From Tessaracoccus antarcticus (GTDB lineage: Bacteria > Actinomycetota > Actinomycetes > Propionibacteriales > Propionibacteriaceae), in the NCBI RefSeq assembly GCF_003688855.1, contig NZ_REFW01000001.1:124001-188000 (forward strand): a DNA stretch of 64,000 bases, given 5' to 3'. The notes beneath the pieces were generated by a model. It saw only the letters and a list, made by a program, of their open reading frames with translations. It had not been told where the DNA came from and did not search any database. A program made the position numbers and the translations under genes. Of this stretch, positions 54,461-61,505 are shown in pieces (position 1 is the first letter of the stretch; each line of letters opens with the position of its first letter).

Positions 54461-55378
54461 TCAGCGGTCGCCGTTGGGCCTCTCCAGCGTCGCCAACCAT
54501 TGTGTGGCGGAGTGGAAGTCGGCGTCGGAGAATCCCATGGGTACGTCCGGCGGTTGCTTGTCGGCACGGGCGTAGGAGCCGAGGAAGATCACGTCGCGGC
54601 AGATGCGGTGCAGGCCCAGCAGCGCCTCAGTCACGCGTCGGTCATGGAGGTGACCTTCGGCATCGATGGCGAAGCAGTAGCTGCCGAGAAACGTCTTGGT
54701 GGGACGTGACTCGATGCGGGTCAGGTTCACTCCACGAACGGCGAACTGTTCGAGGATCTCGAGCAGTGCCCCGGAGCGGTCCTCATGCATGTAGGCCACC
54801 AGCGTCGTCTTGTCGCGTCCGGTGCGCGACGGCACCGGGCCGGGGCGGCCCACCATCACGAACCGGGTCACGGCACCCGGGTTGTCCTCGATGCCGTAGG
54901 CCACCTCGTCCAGGCCGTAGATCTTCCCGGCCACGCGGGCACACACCGCGGCGTCGTGCCGCGACCCCGGGTCGGCGACTTCCAGCGCGGCACCCGCCGT
55001 GGAGCCCGCCGCAGTGACGAGTGCCTCGGGAAGTTCGCGGGACAGCCATTGGCGGACCTGCGCCAGCGCGTGCCCGTGGGTGAGAACATGGCGGACGTCC
55101 TCCAGCCGTGTCCCCGGGCGCGTGTAGAGACCGAACGTCACAGGGATGACGATCTCCCCGACGATGACGAGGGGGTCACCGGCGATCAGTTCATCAAGGG
55201 TGGCCGACACCCCACCCTCGACGGAGTTCTCGATGGGCACCACAGCCCCGTCGATCTGTCCGCTGCGCACGGCGTCGAGCGCCTGGGCGACGCTGGGCAG
55301 CGCCACGGCCTCCTCGTCGCTGACCGACAGAAGAGCCTGATGCGTGAATGTTCCCGCCGGACCGAAGTAACCGAGCAC
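54461..55378 (-). CDS. pheA: Prephenate dehydratase
   Basis: This 305-residue enzyme makes phenylpyruvate from prephenate in phenylalanine synthesis. The substrate-binding domain starts LGYFGPAGTFTHQAL and has VPIENSVEGGVSATLDEL; the catalytic Thr is in AVTRFVMVG (the TRF motif). A C-terminal ACT domain with GALLEILEQFAVRGVNLTRI and ESRP should give feedback inhibition by phenylalanine. There is no chorismate mutase part, as usual in actinobacteria. GTG 55378 follows TAGCCT by 6 nt, so the mRNA is probably leaderless. Confidence 0.95.
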   Translation of the reverse strand: MLGYFGPAGTFTHQALLSVSDEEAVALPSVAQALDAVRSGQIDGAVVPIENSVEGGVSATLDELIAGDPLVIVGEIVIPVTFGLYTRPGTRLEDVRHVLTHGHALAQVRQWLSRELPEALVTAAGSTAGAALEVADPGSRHDAAVCARVAGKIYGLDEVAYGIEDNPGAVTRFVMVGRPGPVPSRTGRDKTTLVAYMHEDRSGALLEILEQFAVRGVNLTRIESRPTKTFLGSYCFAIDAEGHLHDRRVTEALLGLHRICRDVIFLGSYARADKQPPDVPMGFSDADFHSATQWLATLERPNGDR

Positions 55379-55384
55379 GCGCCA

Positions 55385-55437
55385 AGGCTATTGCATGGCG
55401 CTCCCCGGGGACCGACGGTCCCGGCGCCGGATACGCT
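55385..55437. promoter_or_regulatory. Divergent leaderless promoters of pheA and mycP
   Basis: On the - strand TAGCCT (55390 to 55385) is 6 nt from the pheA GTG. On the + strand TACGCT (55432-55437) is 7 nt from the mycP GTG at 55445. Confidence 0.55.
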
Positions 55438-55444
55438 GGCGGGC

Positions 55445-56719
55445 GTGAAACCACTGCTCCGACGACTCGCCGCCACGTGCGCAGCAACGGTGGTGCTCTC
55501 GTTGCAGGCCGTCGGCGTGGCCGTCGCAGACCCCGAAATCGGCCCCTTCAACTCGGAGCAGTGCCGGGCAACGGAACGCACGGCAGATGCGGACGTGCCC
55601 CGGGCGTGGCACCTGGATCGGTTGCAGATGGAGGTGGCCTGGGGGGCTGCCACCGGCAAGGGCATCAAGGTGGCGGTCATCGACACCGGCGTCGCGGCCA
55701 AGGGCACCGCCTACTTCACGCCGGATCGTCTCACCACCTACGACTTCCTGGGCGGTGCCAGTGAGAAGGACAAGGCCGCGTTGGGCATGGACTGCACGCA
55801 TGGCACGGAGGTGGCGTCGCTCATCGCGGCCGGGCGCCCCGACGGCCGTGATGTTGACACCCGCACCAACTTCGCGGGCATCGCGCCCGACGCACAGATC
55901 ATTTCCTACCGCACCCTCAGCGTGTCCGAGCCGCAGGAGGGGGAGGTCGAGTCCTTGGCGCCGACCATAGCCGCCGTCCTCGACGCCACGACGAGGAAGG
56001 TGCGCGTCATCAACCTCTCGCAGTCGGTGGGGCCGCTCGACCCCCTCCTCGACGACTACGGGAATGCTGTTGCAGCCGCCCTCAAGCAGGGGATCGTCGT
56101 GGTGGCGGCTGCCGGGAACGTCACCGAAGGGGTGCAGGAGACGTCCTACCCTGCCGCGTTCCCGGGCGTCATCGCCGTCGGCAGCTCCACCCCCACCGAC
56201 GGGGCCGCCAAGGAGAGCCGTCCGGGGAGCTACGTGACGGTGGGGGCCCCCGGCAGCGACATCACGGCGCTGCTGCCCTCTCGTGTCAGGGACTCCGCCG
56301 GATCCGCGAACCAGGCATACACCAGCGCTCTGGTGGGCACGTCGTACGCGGCCCCCATCGTCAGTGGCGTCGTGGCGCTCATGCTGGAGATCGACCCCAC
56401 GTTGACGCCCGAGCAAGTCCTGGACCGGTTGAAGGCGACGGCGGACCCGCCGCCCACCGCGGTGCCCGATGACCGACTCGGGGCAGGCATCGTCAACCCC
56501 ATGCGTGCCATGACGGGCGTCATGAGGCCGCAGACGCCCGAACCGGGCGCCGACGCGTCCGTTGCCGTTGCGCCACTGCCGACGCGCGAGCCCCCCGACA
56601 TGCAGCCCGCCATGGTCGCCGTGGGCGTGGGAATCGGGGCACTGGTCCTGGCGGCCGTCGGCCTCGTGGCCGCCGTCACCATCCCCGCAGCCGTCCGGCG
56701 CGGAAACCCAGCCGACTAG
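55445..56719 (+). CDS. mycP: Mycosin, type VII secretion subtilisin-like serine protease
   Basis: This 424-residue protein has a signal peptide (about 1-29, ending AVGVAVADP) and an S8 protease domain with D80 (VAVIDTG), H119 (CTHGTEVASLIAAG), N225 (AAAGN) and S300 (GTSYAAPIVSG). A Pro-rich linker and one C-terminal membrane helix (390-413) follow, with a short cytoplasmic tail. This is the layout of mycosins, which sit on the outer face of the membrane and are needed for a stable ESX secretion complex. It stands alone here, 4.8 kb from eccC and on the opposite strand, which is unusual for an ESX locus. GTG 55445 follows a TACGCT box by 7 nt. Confidence 0.9.
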   Translation: MKPLLRRLAATCAATVVLSLQAVGVAVADPEIGPFNSEQCRATERTADADVPRAWHLDRLQMEVAWGAATGKGIKVAVIDTGVAAKGTAYFTPDRLTTYDFLGGASEKDKAALGMDCTHGTEVASLIAAGRPDGRDVDTRTNFAGIAPDAQIISYRTLSVSEPQEGEVESLAPTIAAVLDATTRKVRVINLSQSVGPLDPLLDDYGNAVAAALKQGIVVVAAAGNVTEGVQETSYPAAFPGVIAVGSSTPTDGAAKESRPGSYVTVGAPGSDITALLPSRVRDSAGSANQAYTSALVGTSYAAPIVSGVVALMLEIDPTLTPEQVLDRLKATADPPPTAVPDDRLGAGIVNPMRAMTGVMRPQTPEPGADASVAVAPLPTREPPDMQPAMVAVGVGIGALVLAAVGLVAAVTIPAAVRRGNPAD

Positions 56720-56767
56720 GAGACCCCTGGGTCTTACGCTGGCGGTGATGAACGCCTGACAGCGGAC

Positions 56768-59098
56768 TCAGCCGGCGACCTTCTCCAGCCGGATCACCAC
56801 GGACTTGCTGGTGGGGGTGTTGGAGAACTCCGCCGTCGAATCGAGGGGGACGAGCACGTTGGTCTCGGGGAAGTACGCGGCGGCGCAGCCCTTGGCGGTG
56901 TCGTAGGACACCACCCGGAAGCCGGGCGCGCGGCGCTCCACGCCGTCGGTGAACTCCGAGACGATGTCCACCTGGTCGGCGTCGGCAAGACCCAGTTCCG
57001 CGAGGTCGTCGGGGTTGACCATCACCACGCGCCGTCCACCGCGGATCCCGCGGTAACGGTCGTCGTTGCCGTAGACCGTGGTGTTGAACTGGTCATGGGA
57101 GCGCAACGTCTGCAGCAGCAGGCGCCCCTTCGGCAGTTTCGGCCACCACAGTGTCGTTGCCGAGAAGTTCGCCCTCTGTGAATCGGTCCCGAACTCGCGC
57201 TTCTCGTGGGGTGGATGCGGCAGGCGGAAGCCACCGGGCACGTTGATGCGGGCCTCGAAGTTCTCGAAGTGGGGTACGACGGCCTCGATGTGGCGTCGGA
57301 TGAGCCGGTAGTCGCCCTCGAGAGCGCTCCAGTCCACCTGCGGGGCGCCCGCCAACCGGTTGCCCGACCCGTCCTCGAAGAGTCGCATGGCCAGCTGACA
57401 GACGATGGAGACCTCGGAGCGGAGATCAGTCGACGGCGGTTCCAGCTTCCCCGCGGACGCATGCACCATCGACATGGAGTCCTCCACGGTCACGCGCTGG
57501 GGCCCGCTCTTCTGGATGTCCCGGTCCGTTCGGCCCAGCGTCGGCAGGATGACGGCCACCCGACCGGCCGCGAGGTGGGAATGGTTGAGCTTGGTGCTCA
57601 CCTGCACCGTCATCTCGCAGTCCTGCAGGGCGGCCTCGGTGACGTCCGTGTCCGGGGCCGCCTTCGCGAAGTTCCCACCCATGGACATGAAGAACCGCAC
57701 CCGGCCGTCGCGCATGGCACGGACCGTGTCGACGGTGTCGTGGCCCGCCTCCCGTGGGCTGGTGAAGCCGAACTCCGCGTCCAGCCGATCATGGAAGATC
57801 ATGGGCATCCTCTCGAAGATGCCCATGGTGCGGTCGCCCTGAACGTTGGAGTGCCCCCGGACGGGCAGCAGGCCCGCGCCGGGCCGGCCCAGGTTGCCCT
57901 GCAGGAGGACGAGGTTGACGACCTCCTTGATCATCGCCACCGAATGCTTGTGCTGGGTCAGGCCCATGGCCCAGGCGACGACCGTGCGGTCGGTGTCGAG
58001 CAGCAGCCGTCCGACCTCGCGGATCTGGGCCTCGCTGACACCGCTGGCCTCGACGATGTCCGCCCACGGCTCGGCGCGGACGACGGCCAGGTAGTCGTCG
58101 CATCCGGCCGTGTAGTTCTCGATGAACGCATGGTCGAGCGCCGTGTCCCGACCCACCATGTGGTCCCCGGCGTCCTCGGCCTCCAGCAACACCTTGGCCA
58201 GGCCCCGGAAGAGGCCCTGGTCACCACCGAGGCGGACCTGCAGGTGGTGATCGGCCAGTGAGGTGCCGGAGCCCAGCATGCCGCGGACGGTCTGTGGGTT
58301 GCGGTAGCGAAGCAGGCCGGGCTCGGGCAGCGGGTTGACGGCGACGATGACGGCGCCGGCACGCTTGGCCTTCTCCAGGGTGGTGAGCATGCGCGGGTGG
58401 TTCGTGCCGGGGTTCTGCCCGGCGATGATGATGAGCTTCGCCCCCTCGACGTCCTCCAGTGTCACCGAGCCCTTGCCGATGCCGATGGTGTCCGCCAGTG
58501 CGCGCCCCGAGGACTCGTGACACATGTTGGAGCAGTCGGGAAGGTTGTTCGTGCCGAATCCGCGGACCATGAGCTGGTAGAGGAACGCCGCCTCGTTCGA
58601 GGTGCGCCCCGATGTGTAGAACGCAGCCTCGTCAGGGCTGGCCAGGCTGCGCAGTTGGTCGGCGATGAGCGTGAGGGCCTCATCCCATGTGGCCTCGCGG
58701 TAATGCGTCTGGTCCCGGTCCCGGATCAGTGGAACCGTGAGCCGGCCCTGCCGGTTGAGCCACATGTCGTCGCGTGCGTAGAGCTCCTCGATGGAGTGTT
58801 CTGCGAAGAAGGCCGCCCCAAGCCGTGCCTTCGTCGCCTCGTGGGCCACGGCCTTGGCCCCGTTCTCGCAGAACTCCGCATGACTCCGCTTGCCGGCAGC
58901 GGGGTCCGCCCAGGCGCAACTCATGCAGTCGAACCCGTCGGTCTGGTTCAGGCTGAGGAGGGTCTTGGCGGTGCGGGCCGGGCCCATCTCGCGCAACGCG
59001 TGCTGCATGGCGTGCAGAACCCCGCCCAGCCCGGCGACGGAGCGTTTCGGCTCCCCCACCCTGATTTCGTCGTTCGGCGGCCCTGCCGGAGTGTCCAT
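56768..59098 (-). CDS. Molybdopterin oxidoreductase, FdhF/YdeP family
   Basis: This 776-residue protein is a molybdenum- or tungsten-bis-MGD enzyme. The N-terminal part has C58-M-S-C61 and C77 but no full four-Cys cluster motif of formate dehydrogenase H. The cofactor parts show YTSGRTSNEAAFLYQLM, then SNMCHESSG, AGQNPGTNHPRML and RGHSNVQGDRTMGI. YdeP relatives are linked to acid resistance in enterobacteria; the reaction is not known. It is divergent from fdhD, whose product delivers sulfur to such cofactors, so the two work together. ATG 59098 follows TACAGT by 6 nt and looks leaderless. Confidence 0.9.
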   Translation of the reverse strand: MDTPAGPPNDEIRVGEPKRSVAGLGGVLHAMQHALREMGPARTAKTLLSLNQTDGFDCMSCAWADPAAGKRSHAEFCENGAKAVAHEATKARLGAAFFAEHSIEELYARDDMWLNRQGRLTVPLIRDRDQTHYREATWDEALTLIADQLRSLASPDEAAFYTSGRTSNEAAFLYQLMVRGFGTNNLPDCSNMCHESSGRALADTIGIGKGSVTLEDVEGAKLIIIAGQNPGTNHPRMLTTLEKAKRAGAVIVAVNPLPEPGLLRYRNPQTVRGMLGSGTSLADHHLQVRLGGDQGLFRGLAKVLLEAEDAGDHMVGRDTALDHAFIENYTAGCDDYLAVVRAEPWADIVEASGVSEAQIREVGRLLLDTDRTVVAWAMGLTQHKHSVAMIKEVVNLVLLQGNLGRPGAGLLPVRGHSNVQGDRTMGIFERMPMIFHDRLDAEFGFTSPREAGHDTVDTVRAMRDGRVRFFMSMGGNFAKAAPDTDVTEAALQDCEMTVQVSTKLNHSHLAAGRVAVILPTLGRTDRDIQKSGPQRVTVEDSMSMVHASAGKLEPPSTDLRSEVSIVCQLAMRLFEDGSGNRLAGAPQVDWSALEGDYRLIRRHIEAVVPHFENFEARINVPGGFRLPHPPHEKREFGTDSQRANFSATTLWWPKLPKGRLLLQTLRSHDQFNTTVYGNDDRYRGIRGGRRVVMVNPDDLAELGLADADQVDIVSEFTDGVERRAPGFRVVSYDTAKGCAAAYFPETNVLVPLDSTAEFSNTPTSKSVVIRLEKVAG

Positions 59099-59104
59099 GC
59101 CCCC

Positions 59105-59114
59105 ACTGTAGGCT
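59105..59114. promoter_or_regulatory. Overlapping divergent -10 boxes of the molybdoenzyme gene and fdhD
   Basis: The 10 bp ACTGTAGGCT hold TACAGT on the - strand (59110 to 59105) and TAGGCT on the + strand (59109-59114). The two boxes share the TA at 59109-59110, so RNA polymerase cannot open both at once. The + transcript would have a leader of about 37 nt with GGGAGG before the fdhD start. Confidence 0.5.
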
Positions 59115-59157
59115 CGATCGTTGACGAATTCGATGGTGGCCGGGAGGGCGGGAACAG

Positions 59158-60003
59158 ATGAAGCGGGCAGTCGTGCGGTGGCGCGTCCACACAATGTCCG
59201 CCTCCGGGCCAGCGCGGCAGCGACCGGACCAGCTTGCCGGCGAGGAACCCATGGAGATCCGGCTGGCCGGCAGGCCGTTCAGCGTCACCATGCGCACCCC
59301 CGGCCAGGATTTCGACCTCGTGGCAGGGTTTCTCCTCTCGGAGGGCGTGATCTGGCATCCCGAGCAGGTCAGCAGGATGGACTTCGGCACCGGTATCGGC
59401 GCTGACGGCCTGCGGGACTACAACACGGTGGAGGTGACCCTGGCACCGGGGGTGGCGTTGCCCGACATCTCCATGCAGCGTCACGTGTACACCTCCAGCA
59501 GTTGCGGGATCTGCGGCACAGCCTCGATCGAGGCGGTGCGCAAGGCATCCCACCACGACGTGATGACGGACCCCTTCACCGTGGATGTGGCGGAGATCCT
59601 GGCGCTTCCGACCCTGCTGCGGGCACAACAGGCGAACTTCGACCGCACCGGCGGGGTGCACGCCGCGGCCCTGTTCACCCAGGACGACTCCGGCCATCTC
59701 AGACTCGTCTCCTCCGCCGAGGACGTGGGCCGGCACAACGCCGTCGACAAAGTGCTGGGCGGCGCCCTGCTCCGAGGTCAACTGCCACTCGGCGGGGCGG
59801 TGCTCCAGGTCTCCGGGCGAGCCTCGTTCGAGCTGGCACAAAAGGCACTCATGGCCGGCGTCCCCATCCTGTCCGCCGTGTCCGCCCCCTCCTCGCTGGC
59901 CGTCCAACTCGGCGCAGAGCGAGGCCTGACGGTGGTGGCCTTCAACAATGGGAGGACGCTGAACGTCTACACCCACGAGCACCGGATCCGAGCGGCCGAG
60001 TAG
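59158..60003 (+). CDS. fdhD: Formate dehydrogenase accessory sulfurtransferase FdhD
   Basis: This 281-residue protein transfers sulfur from IscS-like desulfurases to the molybdenum cofactor of FdhF-type enzymes. The essential CxxC is C116-G-I-C119. Other typical blocks are EEPMEIRLAGRPFSVTMRTP, FLLSEGVI, AEDVGRHNAVDKVLGG and SGRASFELAQKALMAG. It is divergent from the FdhF/YdeP-type gene, its likely client. ATG 59158 has a purine-rich stretch (GGGAGGGCGGG) before it; another ATG 12 codons in is less likely. Confidence 0.94.
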   Translation: MKRAVVRWRVHTMSASGPARQRPDQLAGEEPMEIRLAGRPFSVTMRTPGQDFDLVAGFLLSEGVIWHPEQVSRMDFGTGIGADGLRDYNTVEVTLAPGVALPDISMQRHVYTSSSCGICGTASIEAVRKASHHDVMTDPFTVDVAEILALPTLLRAQQANFDRTGGVHAAALFTQDDSGHLRLVSSAEDVGRHNAVDKVLGGALLRGQLPLGGAVLQVSGRASFELAQKALMAGVPILSAVSAPSSLAVQLGAERGLTVVAFNNGRTLNVYTHEHRIRAAE

Positions 60004-60082
60004 AACCTTCGGCCCGGCGAGGACTCCTGGATGCTGCGGTCCCCGGCCTCCCGTGGTCAGGTGTGGGGCATGTCGGCACGCG

Positions 60083-61249
60083 TCACCTGACGACGAGTGT
60101 CTCGGAACCCTGGGGGTAGAGCATCGTCACCACTTGCTCAAGTTCACGAAAGTCGGATCGGCCGTAGATTCCCATGCCGGCTGCCAGTGCCGTCTCGAAG
60201 ACACGGTGCGCCAAGTCGTTGTTCTTTCCCCACATCTGCTCCGGAAACACCTTCAGGTAGAAGTCGAGTGAAAGGTCCTTTGCAGCAGCGACCGCCTCGT
60301 CCGGGATGGGGTTCCTGTAGCTGGCCTGGACGGGTTCGACCCCCAGGTGCTTGATCATGAACATTGACACGAAATCCTCGGTGAAACTCTTTCCCCACAC
60401 GTACCAGGGTCCCGCCGTCGGAATATCCGGCCACAACTCCGTTCGTCCCAGCGACGCCTGATATGCACGCATCATCAGGATCTTGCGCGTGTACTTGCCC
60501 TCTTTCGGGTTGGCAAGCGACGTGAGGGAATCAGCCAGAAGGTGCGGGTAGCGATGGTGGACGATTGCGGCCGTCCCCGCTTCCGTCAAACCCCTGACCG
60601 GAAAGTACGGCGTGATTCCCAAGTACTCCTGGGCGGCGGAGGGCGGTGTGTCCCAGGTGCGGGAGTTCTTCATCAGGTCCAGGGCTGCAAGCCCGAACAC
60701 ACCACCCGTCGCGAGATGGTCAATGCGAAAGTGGTCGTTCAGCAGGATGGCCCCCGCCAACATGAACTCCCAGTGATGCCGGTTGAAACCCTCGTCGACC
60801 AGGTTGGTTTCGACGATCGTGGTGTCGAAGCGTTCGAAGAATGGCCGCTCTCTGGCGAACTTCCCACCGAAATCGAAGGAGAAACGCTTGCTCCGCGGGG
60901 GCATCATGCTCACGGCAGCCAACGAATCAAACCCGCCGGAGAATGCCAGGACTGACCTCTTGCCGACGCGGTGGGGTCTGGATCCTCTCTCCTTCAATTC
61001 GACCTTCCCACGCGAGATCTTCTCGATGGTCTCTCTGCATTCGACAGGGGCCTCAATGCCCTCATAGACGATCGTCTGGTATTTCGAACCCACGAGAAGC
61101 GCCAGGGCCAGGGCCACAACATCGTCCGCCGGTTTGTGTCGGACACCGAGGTCGAAATACAACTCGCTGGAGTCGCCATCCTCGTCGACGCTGACATCCA
61201 GCCGCCCCTTGCGGCTCCGTCGGATATTGCTGAAGGTGACTACTGACAA
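60083..61249 (-). CDS. PP-loop (SGGFDS) protein of unknown function, paralogue 2
   Basis: The product has about 388 residues from TTG 61249, where the similarity to the protein at 41005 begins. The PP-loop SGGFDS is at about 104-109. DFGGKFARERPFFERFDTTI, GAILLNDHF, GGVFGLAALDLM and YVWGKSFTEDFVSMF are blocks shared with paralogue 1. It may bind ATP and adenylate a substrate; no glutaminase, zinc site or tRNA-binding part is visible. The frame stays open to ATG 61405 and 61447, but that stretch has no partner in the paralogue and is visibly richer in A/T. The gene is less GC-rich than its neighbours and stands between fdhD and eccC, which hints at transfer. Confidence 0.68.
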   Translation of the reverse strand: MSVVTFSNIRRSRKGRLDVSVDEDGDSSELYFDLGVRHKPADDVVALALALLVGSKYQTIVYEGIEAPVECRETIEKISRGKVELKERGSRPHRVGKRSVLAFSGGFDSLAAVSMMPPRSKRFSFDFGGKFARERPFFERFDTTIVETNLVDEGFNRHHWEFMLAGAILLNDHFRIDHLATGGVFGLAALDLMKNSRTWDTPPSAAQEYLGITPYFPVRGLTEAGTAAIVHHRYPHLLADSLTSLANPKEGKYTRKILMMRAYQASLGRTELWPDIPTAGPWYVWGKSFTEDFVSMFMIKHLGVEPVQASYRNPIPDEAVAAAKDLSLDFYLKVFPEQMWGKNNDLAHRVFETALAAGMGIYGRSDFRELEQVVTMLYPQGSETLVVR

Positions 61250-61505
61250 AGACCTGCCCCCACACGATGTACTGGCTCCGCCAGATTCGGATTGCTGAAA
61301 CCCCGAACCATACCCGGAAACAACAGCACAGTGGGCAGGGGCCTCGACGAACCGATAATCAGGAATTGCCTTTTCCCGTTGTCTGAGTGCCGCCCACGAT
61401 GGCATGCGCCCTCCGGGGACATGCCGGACGGGTTTTTGCCACGCCAACTTCTTCGATGGGGATTACATGCGAAGCAATTCGCGAAACGGTGAAGGGTGTA
61501 TCCGC
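61250..61505. other. A/T-richer gap with hairpin and promoter-like box
   Basis: No gene is supported here. On the - strand TATGGT (61312 to 61307) may be a -10 box for paralogue 2. A hairpin GGCATG/CATGCC with inner CCC/GGG (61401-61425) is followed on the + strand by GGACGGGTTTTTG, like a terminator, although no + strand gene lies upstream before fdhD. Confidence 0.4.

Noticed and set aside
54785-55444. Upstream in-frame extension of mycP to 54785
   Set aside because: It runs antisense through pheA and has no conserved sequence. The signal peptide and the TACGCT box place the start at 55445.
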